A DNA stretch of 64,000 nucleotides, from positions 26,564,001 through 26,628,000 of the forward strand of contig NC_060112.1 of assembly GCF_021155765.1 (NCBI RefSeq). Direction: 5' to 3'. Shown piece by piece: positions 11,586 to 24,518 of this stretch. How positions within the stretch are numbered: the first letter of the stretch is position 1; each line of letters opens with the position of its first letter. The notes beneath the pieces were generated by a model, which was not told the origin of the DNA, did not search any database, and worked only from the letters and a program-made list of their open reading frames with translations. Source of the DNA: Diprion similis. Lineage: Eukaryota; Arthropoda; Insecta; Hymenoptera; Diprionidae. A program made the position numbers and the translations under genes.

Positions 11586-13589
11586 GTAGGATTTTATTGT
11601 TTTGTATTGTGTTGTACTGCATTGTGTATAGAAGTATATTTATACACCTATTGGGTTGGTTTATCTCATTATCCTCCACCGTTTAACCCAAGGTCGACCC
11701 TTATACTGAAAATGTTTATGTGGTAAATCGTAAAATATTTTCGAAGAATTCAGCATGCAATTTATTACATTATTTAGTATTCAAATTCGATCAAATCTAT
11801 AATAAATTACATAATATAATAGAAGAATACGAATCACCATAAATACTAGTTCCAATATTTGTAACCAATGCCGATCACTCCAGCAAAATCGACGCAATTT
11901 TAACTTCGGGATATTCGGGCACGTCTGATCTGACTGATTTCAGCATATTTGATCCAGGAACTCAGGATGTTGAACGAGATTTCTTGAGCAACCTTCGAGG
12001 GCCTTGAAGTTACTGCATTGCTAAGATCCTAAACCGAGAGAAAAAGATTCCAAAAAGAAAATCAGGAAAAACGATTCACGATTTTAATCTGCAAATAAAT
12101 TAAAATAAATTGCATTTACGTCATGACGACAGGATTTAAATATTAATACTCAACGTTTTCAGAATGCTTTCTTACACAGGACCGAAGATTTCAAATCGCA
12201 ATACGAATAGCTGTATGACAAAACCGTTGATTCACGTATAGACTTGCAGCATTGCAACGATTTCAGCGATTTCTTGCGGACTCCATCAGCTGCATGAGCT
12301 GCATAACTACGACTTCGTTTCGTGGAATTTCGAACGATGATGTAAACCCCAAGTTGTAGGTCTCTTTCGTAGTAGTATACAATATTACAACAAGCCGAGC
12401 TGACTCTTTTCGCCGCAGCAACTGGAATTTACGTGACGTGACATGACGTCACGCTGGCTGCAGAGCTCAGGTTTCGCTGATCGGTGCTTTGTTTCACCAA
12501 AGAAATATACTTACGGCACAACGGTACCTACCTCATCATCAAGTCTTGTTATTAAAGTTCAGCTCGAATCGATTCGGTTGACTTGTGCCTGAACTTTGCG
12601 GGACCGATAGCCGGAGTTTTTTTTTCTTCTTCATGTTGTATTTTTTTTTTTTTCTTTAAGTATACTTTTAAAGAAAAAGTGCTACATAAATGTTGATTTT
12701 TTAACACTGATAACTTGTTTGTTTTCGTTATTCCGTTTATTGTCTTTCACTGTTGAAGCAAATTTACATAAACAACATGATATGTTGATTATATAATAAG
12801 CACATATCGTGAGTCTTATCCGTGATTTTACTTCTCGAGTTTATATAGCATAATTATTTTAACTCTACAATTATAACTTGTATACAGTATAAAAACAAGA
12901 AGCATATTTACCAAACTTTGAGATATTATTCTTCAAGAATATAAGTTAACGGCGGTAATGGATTTTGTTAAACTGTATAATTATGTACGTAACAGCTGTA
13001 TGTACGACAAATTGATCAAGATTATAATACGAGTTATTTAATTCGATTTACGATTCACTCATGATGTATAATACGATTTTTATATAACTTGTAATTATTT
13101 TCACGAGTCTTTTTTTTTTTTGCGAAAGTTGCCGAGTCCTAACTTTTTCGTTACACAAGATCAGACAGATTTTTCGGAGTATTTAAATCTGATCCATAAA
13201 TATCGCTAATCCTCACTTTTAGTAATTTCTTAGATTAGTCTTAATTCTTCGGATTTTAAGGAGAGAACGGACTGCAATACGGATCAGAATTGCCCCGTTT
13301 AGAAGACGTGTTACAGCGATAATGGAATCGATGTCACACCAGTTCGAAACGATGAACGAAAAGTAGCAAGTCGTAATTGCTTTTTCTGGTGTATCTTTTT
13401 TGTCCTGGACTGAACAGGTCGTGTTTACTACAAAGAAGGTAGCTTCGGTCGTTTGTTTAGACGCTGGTAAAAGCGTAAAACGTACGGAACATTGTTGGGA
13501 TGACGAGTTTAGAGAAGGAGAAAGAAGAGTTGTGTGGGTTTACCTACATATGTAGATGTAGTAAAGAGGAATAGGGTATACGTGAACAA

Positions 13590-13815
13590 GGCTGAATTTA
13601 GTAACGTTAAGACAACGAAACACGATGGAAAAATCGCTGTTTTACAATTTTAGAACGACTCTCTGAAGAGTCGCAGGTTTTTCAAAATATCAACATGTAT
13701 TTTTTTTTTGGTATGATTTACTGCCAGACTAATTTTCAGACAATCCAAAGGCTCGAAGTAACGATTTTTCCTAAACATCTATCGTTAAAGTATAAACGTT
13801 ACTAACTTCATCTTG
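13590..13815. repeat. MITE-like element, family E, copy 1
   Basis: Left end GGCTGAATTTAGTAACGTT and right end AACGTTACTAACTTCATC form terminal inverted repeats around about 225 bp. The same terminal motif (TGAAGTTAGTAACGTTA) bounds the element at 27373-27590. No ORF. Confidence 0.7.
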
Positions 13816-16800
13816 TATCCGTGAATAGAAGAGGTATAATAGGTGGTGAACATCTTTATCCTCGATTGTTATTTGCGGAAATGTTCTGCGCAATCGTTTA
13901 ACACAAGTCTGCAAAGAAATATTTATAAATATTGCTAAATATTACGTTTTCGAGTCTGCTGAATCCAAAAGTCGTTTCCATTTCCCTCCATCACGTACCC
14001 TCCAGTATTTTTGCGAAATACGTGCTGTTTGCATAAAACAAAAACAACATAACAATAATGAAAAGACCGACATGTCATTACAACTAAACAATATATGTCC
14101 TGTAAAATTAAACAAACAATTTCTTCGTGAAATGTACACAACATTTCTTTTTGCCTATAAAACCTTGTCTTCTTCTTTTTGATTCTTTGACTAAAAGTTC
14201 ACAAGTAACCGTAGATAAAATTACTGCAGTTTTTTGGTCGTAGACTTGTGTAATTAATGTTTCGCACTCGACGTGCGGTTCTTCTTTATATTTTGGTGCA
14301 GGATCTCGTCATGTGGTCCGGCAATAAGTAAATCGAGCAGAATGCGCGATATCAAGTTTCAGAAGATATATTCATATGCGCTATATAAATTACAAATATA
14401 TCTATATATATATATTATACAACGTACATCAACACCTCATCTACACACACACACACACACATACACATGCCAACTATAATTATACTGATTATTATATGTA
14501 TTGCTGAGTTCGCACCATAAGTGGATCACTGAAGAAATATACGTAATCGTTTTATGCAATGCAACGCTACTGACGATGAGCCACGCGACGGTCTCATTTC
14601 ACTATAAGTCGGACACGAATTTGCTATATTTTGTAAATTAGCGAACACTTGGAGAGTTAAACAGACAAATAACGATCCAAGAAAATAGTAACTTCGTGAT
14701 GGAGAAGATCTTATCAATATCACGAATCAATATGCATCATCCACAACAGTTCACCTAATGATTATTAACTAAACAAAAAAAGCAAAAGGTCGTTCTTTCA
14801 CTAATTTTCTCCCTGTACTCCTGCACGTGTCCTGATGAACAGCTCAAGGCTGATCATTGGTGTCCAAATTAATCAGCGTGTTACCGAGCTCAAGTCTGTG
14901 TGCATTTGTTATCAGGCTCAAGTATCGGCGGTGAGTTCCTTATCGTCGAAGCTAGGTATCAAACGACTAATTTATAAACCTAATACGCCAAACACCGTCG
15001 GTGGGCCTGAACGCCAACGACTTCTGAGACGCGGTATCTAAAACTCTATGCATGTGTTAGCCACCCCAATTGTTTATGCTGTACGAAAGATTCTCAGAAG
15101 CGGTGTCCCAAAACGTATATCCGTATCCCTACCGCGCGCGATCGATCATTCAAAACGATGCTCATGTTATACGAGCTATGCAAGCCGCTAAAATAATCAT
15201 GGTGTCCAAATCCAACGAAATTAACATTTCTATGTTATTCAGGGACATTAAAAATAGATGATTTTCAGGGGACAAAAAAAATTCAAGAATAGTTTCCAGG
15301 ACCACTGGACACCATCATAATCCACTCCATTCAGCTGGACGCAACCAGAATTTATACCCCAGCAACGTCACTCGCGATATTGCACTCAAAGTGCACTCAA
15401 TCATTGATTTCGGGTCACTTCACACATTTGCACCTTTCTAAAAATGAAAAAGACATCAGCATATGACAGAAATCGAAACATATTATCTTCCCGTTCGAAG
15501 ACAGCTCCTGAAATATCAGGAACCTGTTCTTTAAATAGGATTTGGGCGATTCCATCCACGCGCATTCGCTTTTCATCCTCGGCTGTAGGTATAATCTTCT
15601 GAGTTTTATATGCCACCGTGGATTGTAGTCGTAGTAGGTATCTATAGGTTGTCAATGCTGTAAACAAGTGCGCAGTTGGTGCCATTGTCATGTTCTCGGG
15701 AACGTTGAATGGAACCGTTTAGAAGAAAAGTTACAGTCGGCTGAAGAGAATAAAAAAAAAAAAATATAGTGAGAATTCGAGCAACCTACCTTGAATTTCA
15801 GCGCGACAGGGGGGGTGGATGAGCTTCGAAGTTGATGGCGGCAGTCTCCGAGAAGACGAGGCGCCGCGAAGACGCGTTTTCCGAACAGCCGCAGCTGCAT
15901 TTGTGCCTGCAGATGTGATATATATATATATACGAAAATAAGATAAAAGAAGTCAATTTATTACGTATATATATATATATATTTATATGTATGTATCTAT
16001 ACATGAAATTTAAATAGTTCCGGGAAACGCGAGGATTCCGTCATACCTACAGCTATACTGAAGATTCTTATTTTATAGAATTTTATTTTTGACGTTAAAT
16101 GCGAACAAAGCTGCGACACCGTTTAAAGCAAGGTACATGTAATAAAAAGTCTGATAACTTGCCAAAGTTTCCTTGGAATTACGAAAACATTCTAACTGAA
16201 AATTGCTGAGTATACTATTGTCATGATGCGGGATACCGAAACGAAAAAATCTGCAAGTTATCAAGCTTCGTTATCGTATGGGAATGGCGATACTCCATAT
16301 TTAGAATGCTATAGTTGGGGATTTGATTACTGAGTTGTAGGTAATTTTATACGCCTGTATAACAAAACTTGTGTAGAACTGTGATCTGCATGACGAATTT
16401 TGAAAAAATGGTAGAATCCAGGTTATTAAAGAATATTAAAGGAAATTTAGGCAATTGACTGTTATGCATAATTCTAAAGACGATCAGGATAATCAGGATT
16501 TTAAAGAAGCGAAAACTCAATTTATAGATACTAAAAATGTTGAAAGTAAAAAAGATTAAAATTTAACGGGCAGAACACAGATTGTCACACTGTAGAATGG
16601 TCAGAATTTCTCTCGATAATATAGAATCATATTATTTATACAAGCTATTCTTTGTAGAACATTGTATTACTTTTGCTTCGTCTCTCATTTTTTATTTTCC
16701 AACATATTCTAATGGGAATATTCAATAAACATCCAACATAATCTAAACTGTATACTGATTCTCGATTTTGCTGTTCCACGTTCAGACCTTTCTACATTTC

Positions 16801-16947
16801 TAGACCATCTACAAATTCAACGAACCATAAGATTTTCTCCTCTATAAAAATTCTATATTCCGGTCCTTTCATCAATCGGCAAATTCTAGTTTCTTACCAT
16901 CGACAATATCACATGATCCTCACCATGATTTTCCTCTCCGTGAACAG

Positions 16948-17738
16948 TGAGCAGCTTCGTGTCGGACTTGGCAAGCGGTTGCATGGGGAGTTCGGGAAAA
17001 GAGGTCGACTCCTCGGGGTCGAGTTTGTCCCGGACGTTGCCGGGGCTTCAAACCCACCACCACCACACCGGGAGTCACAACCTGCACCACGGGCACCACG
17101 TGCACCACCACAACCACCACCACAGCCACAGCCACAACCAGCACAACCATTCAAGCCCGACGTCGGGGGCGGTTGCGATGCACTCGAGTTCGGCGCACTC
17201 CAGCCATCATCACCTCGACGAGAAGGGTTCCTCGCCCCCCGGGGCCATGCACAGCTCGACGAACAGCAACGTCTCGACGCCCAGCGCACCCTCGACCCCG
17301 ACGACGGGGTCCGAAGCTTCCTTGACGGTCTCGGGGTCGAACGGCTCAGCGTCCGCTACCAGCACGAAACCCCCATTCAGCTACGTCGCCCTCATTGCCA
17401 TGGCGATTCAGCACAGCGCTCACAAGCGCGCAACCCTGAGCGAGATTTACGCTTATATTACAGCCAAGTTTCCGTACTTCGAGAAGAACAAGAAGGGCTG
17501 GCAGAACTCCATAAGGCACAATCTATCCCTCAACGAGTGCTTCGTCAAGGTACCAAGGGAGGGCGGCGGCGAACGGAAAGGAAACTATTGGATCCTGGGT
17601 ATGTTGCAACAGTCGATTTCAACTTTTGAACCACTTTTTCATCTTCCGTCATTTCCAAGTTTTAGTTATTCAAAAAAATTGCTTCATACCAGCTTATTCC
17701 TCAGACATTTACTAAATCATCCGTTTCTCACAAGTCGA

Positions 17739-17773
<35 letters not shown>

Positions 17774-19373
17774 ACGGACGTTAATTTTTTCAATGATAAC
17801 TCAATTTATCTCTTTCACTTGTTCGATATATATCAAACTTCAAAGTCAAAGATCTTGACTTGTGAAAAGAATCAGTTGCATCATATGTCTATATCTATAA
17901 AACTTCAATAACGGAATCTTGATAATCAATCAATTTAAAAGTCATGGCGGGTCGCTTTGAACTACGATCTATGCATTAATCGGAATACTTGAGGATAAAA
18001 TATGTCTTTCAGATCCTCAGTACGAGGACATGTTCGAGAACGGGAATTACCGGCGTCGGCGAAGAATGAAGCGACCCTACCGTAGCGCACCCTACCATAA
18101 AACCCTTTTTGGAGAACCCTTCGCACCTACTCACGTTCACGTTGGAGATGCAACGCGAAATCTTTTCGCTCATCCTCCCCCTTCGTATCCACCAGCCTAC
18201 ACGCGTTATGATCCAAGGTAAGATGCGCCAGAATATCCTATATGCTGATATATTTCTATTCAAAAGTGTTAAGGTGACTTCGCGAAGATCATTGATAACG
18301 TGTTTTTAGTGCAATCCATACACCCGAAGTGACGAGGCATGGCGTTAATATATGCCAATATGAGTCAGTGCTTCGGATCATCATTGTTTATGGCCGTGGC
18401 GGTGATTTGTCATTATGAAAACTTTTCTTACGAGTATATCGTTTCTCTGATTACAGTGCTGCGTGGGGTCTGCAACAACCTCAGCTATCGTATTCCCCCT
18501 GCCAAGCGGTAAGTAGGATATTTCTTATCTTCGTCATTACCACTTAGCGGCATATCATGAACCCCATGGCGATAGAAAAAATCATTGCGTCGTACCTGTA
18601 ACCATGATATTTGCGCACCAGCATGTTGCTCCAAATCCATAATGGATACCCATTGCGTGTTTTGTAGCTTCAGCCGCAACTACAGCCGGTCCAATCAATG
18701 CAGATATCGACGATGAACGGATACAGCCAGCTGAGTTCGTCCCTCAGTAAGTCTTTAGCTGACTCTCACTTTGTTCTTCCGTCGCAAGGAAAGCTGTTAC
18801 TAAATATCCTCGAAGGTAATTACCTGGATGTTCCAGGCACCGGGACAAACTCTCCATCATCCGTTGGCGGCGGTTCATTCGGCAGCAGCTTCACCGCCTG
18901 CGTCAGGAGGCACGACTCGGGGATGACCTCCAACCCCATGTCCACCAGATATCCTCCCTATTGGCCGGATGGTAGGTACCTATCAATCCTAGGAAAAATC
19001 CTAGCGTACTAGATTCAGTGCTCTTATATCTATCCCCTCGTCACGTTGCTACAATTTTTACACAAGACCTGAACTGTTTAAACAACAGCCATGGCAGCTT
19101 CTGCGAACTAAGAAACCGCGCCTCTGAAGTAGGTATCGGTTTTCGATACTCAGAAATGGAATGAAAAAATAAATGAATATGTAAATTTTCTCACCCTATG
19201 GTGTTTCAGTAGTCTGTGTCAAGGAGGAACCTGGCAGTACAACGGGGACGTCTAGCGGCGTCGGGACGGTTGGCGTCGGCGGAAGCATGGTGGGATCGTC
19301 GACGTCGTCAAGCGTCTCATCCTCGGGATTTTCCGGGGTCGACTTCCCGTCCCGTCAAAAGTGTTTCATGTGA
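16948..19373 (+). CDS. FoxL2: FoxL2 forkhead transcription factor, main six exons
   Basis: Exons: 16948-17598, 18013-18217, 18457-18508, 18668-18746, 18837-18971, 19210-19373; all have GT-AG borders and agree in phase, and the last ends ...SRQKCFM-TGA. The product is a nuclear sequence-specific DNA-binding protein. The forkhead domain runs from [15 protein letters not shown] through the recognition helix [16 protein letters not shown] to [13 protein letters not shown], followed by [20 protein letters not shown]; the wing and basic tail are diagnostic of FoxL2. An intron splits the domain after TGG ATC CTG G, whereas vertebrate FOXL2 is intronless. Before the domain lies a His-rich tract and a Ser/Thr-rich linker; near the C-terminus CVKEEPG is a SUMO-type site. 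In mammals FOXL2 maintains ovarian fate, and in some insects it is reported to act in egg-shell formation. The first exon starts in phase 1 with an in-frame TGA at 16941, so either an upstream exon is joined or translation starts at ATG 16983 (416 residues). Confidence 0.93.
17045..17145 (+). other. His-rich tract in FoxL2
   Basis: CAC/CAT-rich codons give a run of His with Gly, Asn and Ser ([15 protein letters not shown] followed by [12 protein letters not shown]). The low-complexity DNA leaves other frames open on both strands; those are shadows. His-rich stretches in nuclear proteins can direct speckle localisation. Vertebrate FOXL2 instead carries a polyalanine tract, after its domain. 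Confidence 0.85.
17742..17770. repeat. (CT)n microsatellite in FoxL2 intron
   Basis: About 14 CT units within the intron that splits the forkhead domain. Confidence 0.95.
18747..18836 (+). other. FoxL2 90-nt intron that is also an open frame
   Basis: The segment starts GTAAGT, has a good branch-like TTACTAAAT at about 18798 and ends TTCCAG, so it looks like a short intron. It is exactly 90 nt long and contains no stop in the coding frame, so retention would insert 30 residues without a frameshift. I call it an intron because all three splice signals are good. Confidence 0.6.
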
Positions 19374-20564
19374 ACTTGTAGAGCCCAACGTAGCACTACA
19401 CATGTAAGTTAGATATAACGTAAGAAATAGATATTACGTATGCACATGCACTTCGTCCGTATTGTAATAAGTTGTAGGATAGTATATAATTAGAATAGCT
19501 TAGCGATTAGAAAAGGTCCATTGCCTACTTATATCACGTCTATGCCTGCGGCATTCAATGCATGCTCTTCCGGAAGTGTGCGTCTTTGCAGTTCTGTGAA
19601 TCTTATCGAGTCGGTGCCCGGTGAGTCTATACCTTCGTATAATCGGTTGAGGAACTTTGACCGGGAACACTGATCGGCAAATTTGTTTCTTTATTAATTA
19701 AAGGTCAATCAACAGATGCATTTCTATTGAAGAAAAGTTTCTTGGTTTATTTCGACATAGATAGGTTCGAACGAATTGTCTTCCAACTACGGATAAGTTT
19801 TAATTTCCCAAGAAACAAAGAGGCGCACCTATGTTTTAAAAGTAAAAGGATTCAAAGCCTGATTTCAAGGGTTTGGCCAATCAGTTGTTGAGAAGATGGA
19901 ACTCGAGCGCGGTCATCCTCTTACGTATAATGTGTGTATATTTATTGTATATGAATGTATAATATGTGAGTGGAATGGCTTTGATCCGTAGGATCGTCGG
20001 GTGTCGGTATTATTATCGAGAAGCAAGGCAAGGAAAATTTAATTACATCAAATCAAAAGCAGTGATTTTGACATTGCCTGATTTCACATTTCAGATACCT
20101 GATATAATATCCTGAAAAGAAAACTGTTACATTAACAATAAGTTGGCGTATAAATGTAAATGTAGGATATACGTCATTCGGATCGTAATCGTCTGAATCA
20201 CACTGTGAGATATCGATGTTGTTATATACGTTTGTATTGTAATATCGAAGACACTGCAGATGACGACGCGGCAAAAATGATTGTCAACGTTAAATTAAGT
20301 TGAAATCGTTATAGTATATAAGGGTTACCATTAGCAAAACGTGACACAATCATCTATGTTATCGTTATAGTCGAGTCATTAAATGCATGCTAGGAAATGT
20401 TTCTTCTCATCATTCATCGTTTAAATACTTATTATCTGCATCAGAGGCAGTTACTTATAAACATTCAACATATGAATTCGAAAAAAAAGGAAACATTTTC
20501 CATACGACATGTAATATTGCAACCACCAATCATTTATAAATTAGCGATAAGGGTATACAATAAA
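19374..20564 (+). other. Probable FoxL2 3' untranslated region
   Basis: AT-rich sequence after the TGA with no further coding exon. An AATAAA at 20559-20564 is a plausible poly(A) signal, giving a 3' UTR near 1.2 kb; the true end is not resolved. An ORF of 143 codons overlapping the end starts without protein-like content. Confidence 0.35.
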
Positions 20565-23500
20565 GTTCAGATTATTTATCGTGGAAGGATTATAGTAGCT
20601 CTCTCAGTGTTTATTTTAAACTCATCCCCCCTCCCCCTCTCCCTTTCCTGTTCCATGTTCGTCCACATTATGGATGTAGTAAATAGGAAGGTATTGTATA
20701 ATTTATATGCATCGAAACTGTATCGTGTATGCATTCTGCAAGTTATTTCTTACCCTTGGATTTTCTCTTATTGTCGTCTTAATAGTTCGCAACAGTTGTT
20801 TATTTTTTCTCTATGGACCAACAATTAGATACTGCGTTTATTGAGGTGGTACGGATTCATGGTTTTATCAGGTAATGTATACACAAAGTACACGTGTAGA
20901 TGGTCAGTTTACGCTTTTCCTGATAAAGTATTGTCTTATTTAGTACATGCCAACTGGGTAAGTACCCTTTCGGTTACAGTGATTGTATAATTGAAGACTT
21001 TATTGATTGAAAAATCGTGTTATGGTCATATACCTATATGTATAAATCAAATTACCAATATTGATAGAGAACGGCTATTGTTTATGGTATACTTCAAACA
21101 TCTCTGGACTGATTTTCTATAAAATAGGAACGGAGAATTAATGACCATCTTTTAATGAATAATTGTATAACAGTGCAGAACGTGAGAATGTTACCTGAGC
21201 ATAGATGCGAATAACTGTACAGAATCAAGCCGACATCTGCACAGCAGTTGATGAGAGAGAAGAAAAAAGCATCAGGAGGAAGGAAATAAGGAGCGTGGTG
21301 GAAGGAAGTGAAACCAATAGACCCGTCCTTCCCTTGATTAGTTCAAAATTCACGAACGGTATTAGATTGAGTACATGTACGTTGGGCTGATTCAGTATAG
21401 AATCGCTGAGCCAATAGGTGCAGGGATTGTTTATAAACCGATGTTTAGCAAACACTTGGCCTCGTAAAATTTATATCCTTAATAAACGAACAACACCCAG
21501 CCCTCTGTGTCAACGCCACGTGGATACCTACGTTCGCCGATTGCACACTGATTGCGTTATAACGTGTCAAATATAGGTGAAGTCGTTGACTGTCATCAAG
21601 GTCTCGAGATCAGCTCTAGGGTCCTCCCGATGTGTCTTCCCTTTTCTAGTTTTTTCTGTCTCTTCTTCACCGCCATATACGTACTTCGTATTGCAACAAT
21701 TGTTACTGAATTGTAACTTTCGGTTTTACCACCAGCTCAATTGCGTCTCACGAATCAGGTGGTCTGTAGTCTAAACAGTAACGAGTAGCCGACTCCATTG
21801 CTATCTTTCCATGGACTTTCCCATTGGCTCAATCACTCAGGTATACTTAGACGGAGGTTTAGGGTCATCGCAGGTGAAAGTGTTTCATTGGTGCGGTGGT
21901 CACCGCAGGAAGAGATACTTGCAGTTCCAGGTGTAATGGCTGGCTGATGCCCATCCTCTTTCAGTGGACTCAAGCTCGAAGAAGCACTAATGTGGATATA
22001 CAGATCAGCTCTAATTGCTTCTGTAGAGCGCATCTGTTTTAATTAGGCACAGGTGAATAAACAGTAGTGAAAAGAGTCACTGCGTTCTCTTCAACTCGTG
22101 CTTCGAGCCTCGCTGGAGAATGTATAAAGATATCAAACCTGCGCATAATATGGAGGCTGGACGCGCTTATTAATGGATATGCCGTGTATGCAATCAAGCT
22201 AAATGGGTGGCATGTTTACGCGGACGGTAGAGGGCGTCGATCCAATGTACATATATAATATTCAGAGCACGTGTATGAGTTTATATATATGTATGGTATA
22301 TATATATATATATATATGTTGCAAGTCATAACGAACGAACACGGTCAAGAATTCATATTCCGATTCTGGGAATTGTATTTCCGACTTTCCCTCCAATTGT
22401 TTGATAATTATGCGGCACTCTGAACATAAACACGTGATAAACATGGGATAGCTTTAGTGCAAGCTTACACAAATATACGCTGCACTCGCCTCCTCCTCCT
22501 CCTCCTCCTCCTCTTCCTTCCTTCAGCTTCAAGCTTGACGCCTGATCCCTGCCTCGATCCGTTCCGACTTCTCACGTCTTTCCACGGTGTATACAAAGTA
22601 GGTAAGTAAACTCTTGAGAGAGAAAGAGAGAGAGAGAGAGAGGAGGTCTCGTTAATGGTGAATCGCTCCGAGGTGCGACCTACTCCCAGGCTAGATAACC
22701 CTCCTCACCCTCCTCCCTTCTACCGCCCTGCGATTAACGGGTTGAGGATACTTTCAAACTTGTGAGATGTGCGAATTTCAAAGAATATATGAAGAAACAA
22801 AACCGCGAAATTAAATATGAAAAACAGAAAACACTGAAAGCACACGCCTTCGTCTTCATTACCGCCAATTTATCTTATCTTTGAAAGCATATACCGTACG
22901 CCTACATTTAACTACTTGCAGTGCACCGGAGTTAAACTTAACGGTGATAGTTTTGATTAGAATTGTTTTTCCATATAACCGCGCAGGAAAATTTGATGCG
23001 ATTGCTTTGCCCCGAATTGCATATATTTGCGAATAATGTAAGGAGGAATAATGTTGACCATATATCGTTTGAAACGAAGTGGGATATTGGAAAATTGAAA
23101 TGCGGAGAATTAATTGTTTTTTGCAGTAACGTTGAGGGTCTTTCGCTGACGATTGTTTATTGCGTAATTAAAAGAACGTTTGATTTCATGGCTGAATTGG
23201 AGGAATATAATTCAAATAAATAATCATGTAGTTAGTTGTGATAGTATAATAGTTGTGAATATTAGCCATACAAAACTTAAATCAGAGAACTTTGGAAATT
23301 GTACCATAAACATAGGTATAAATATCTTCCTCCATCCTTAAACCCGTTGTATATTCTTTCTCGCTTTCTCTCATTCAGTAAAATCCGAATTGACGACGAA
23401 CTCTTCAGAATTATTTATACACCAATACAGTTGAAATTCATTGTACGTGCAGCTGACAGTTCCATTCTACCCTGAATTCATCCATATATTTCAACGGGCA

Positions 23501-24216
23501 GACAGGTTACTTAATACTATACGTGTAGCTAATAGCCAATCTGACGTGACAGTATTTTCAGCTTTTTACTGTTGCTCGTGTACGAACAGCGGCATGCACC
23601 GAATTATTTCACTTTCTTTTTGCTCGCCTTTCCGCACTCTCTGCAGCCACGTCGCGACTGTCGCTGCAGGAACGGAAGAGAAGCCATCGGGTCGAGCCGA
23701 GCCGTTGAAAGACGGCCGACAGCTGAGTGAGAAGAATGTCTCTGACTCGATCTGCACTCGGTTTTCGATTGCTGGAACTTTTCAAACCTACCGAAATGCT
23801 GGGGGGATTGGCACGCTGTCTTTCAGTTGCAACCGCGCTTTGCACGATGTTCAACTTGAATTGTAAAATTATTAAAAAATCGCAACTCACAAATTGTGCT
23901 CGATTTTACAACAATAAATTTTTACAAAAAACCCAGCAGCGGTCAACTTTTTTTCACTCGTAAATTCGTTGTACTGATTTATATTCCACGGGTTAAATCG
24001 AGGGTCGAAAAGGACCTGAATCTTCGAGTTGATTATCTTCGAAGGCAAAGGGCGCGCGACTTTGAGAATTTATTATGATTTCTAAATGCTCTTTCTCGAG
24101 GTATACGACCGTATAAACGTTGGCTGGATAATTAACGCCGAAACCAAGTGAAGAGAAATCTGCGTCTGGTTTCACGTGCATCTTTTGTATTCTTGGCACA
24201 TCAAAATTCGAAAGAA

Positions 24217-24518
24217 CCCCGGTGAAAATGATTTTTACGATTTTCTACAAATTTGAGAAAAATCAAAAAAAAAAAAAAAAAAAACTTTCGTACAAAATTG
24301 TAAACATGCAAATAGTTTCTCATAAAAACTTGTAGATTTTCATGAAATTTTGTAATTCTTTTAATAAAAAAAATCTACAAGATTATACTACAATTTTTAG
24401 CGAAAATTAACAATTATTTACGAAAAATTATGCATTTTTTTTACAATCTCATACGAAATGGTACGAAATGTTCCAATTTTTGTAAAAATTCGTAGTAGTA
24501 AAGAAATTTTCACCAGGG
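24217..24518. repeat. TIR element with CCCTGGTGAAAA-type ends
   Basis: The left end CCCCGGTGAAAATGATTTTT is matched in inverse by AAGAAATTTTCACCAGGG at the right. The interior is AT-rich and carries the stretch CTTGTAGATTTTCATG with an inverse partner AAATCTACAAGA, so most of the 300 bp can fold. Non-coding; MITE-like. Confidence 0.7.

Larger units (their letters stand above)
4416..16947 (+). other. Large FoxL2 intron
   Basis: About 12.5 kb of mainly AT-rich DNA before the forkhead exon. It holds inverted-repeat elements (5405, 7980, 8845, 13590), a 31-base C run, several low-complexity tracts and a CpG-rich block near 8.5-8.8 kb. ORFs of 100-185 codons near 9.7-10.2 kb and 11.2-11.7 kb show no protein signature. 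No independent gene is convincingly supported. Confidence 0.45.

Noticed and set aside
11169..11726. 185-codon open frame
   Set aside because: Starts without a good ATG, is Leu/Phe/Tyr-rich from CT-rich and TTTTA microsatellite sequence, and has no domain-like content.
15688..15900. Minus-strand frame beginning MQLRLFGKRVFAAPRLL, resembling a mitochondrial targeting peptide, with a GTAGGT donor after about 37 codons
   Set aside because: The only nearby acceptor would give an intron of about 49 nt, the continuation stops after about 35 codons, and no family was recognised. Too weak to call, though worth a transcript check.
16913..17629. 238-codon plus-strand frame overlapping the FoxL2 exon
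   Set aside because: It is a shadow of the His-rich repetitive codons (read as Pro/Gln); the forkhead domain lies in another frame.
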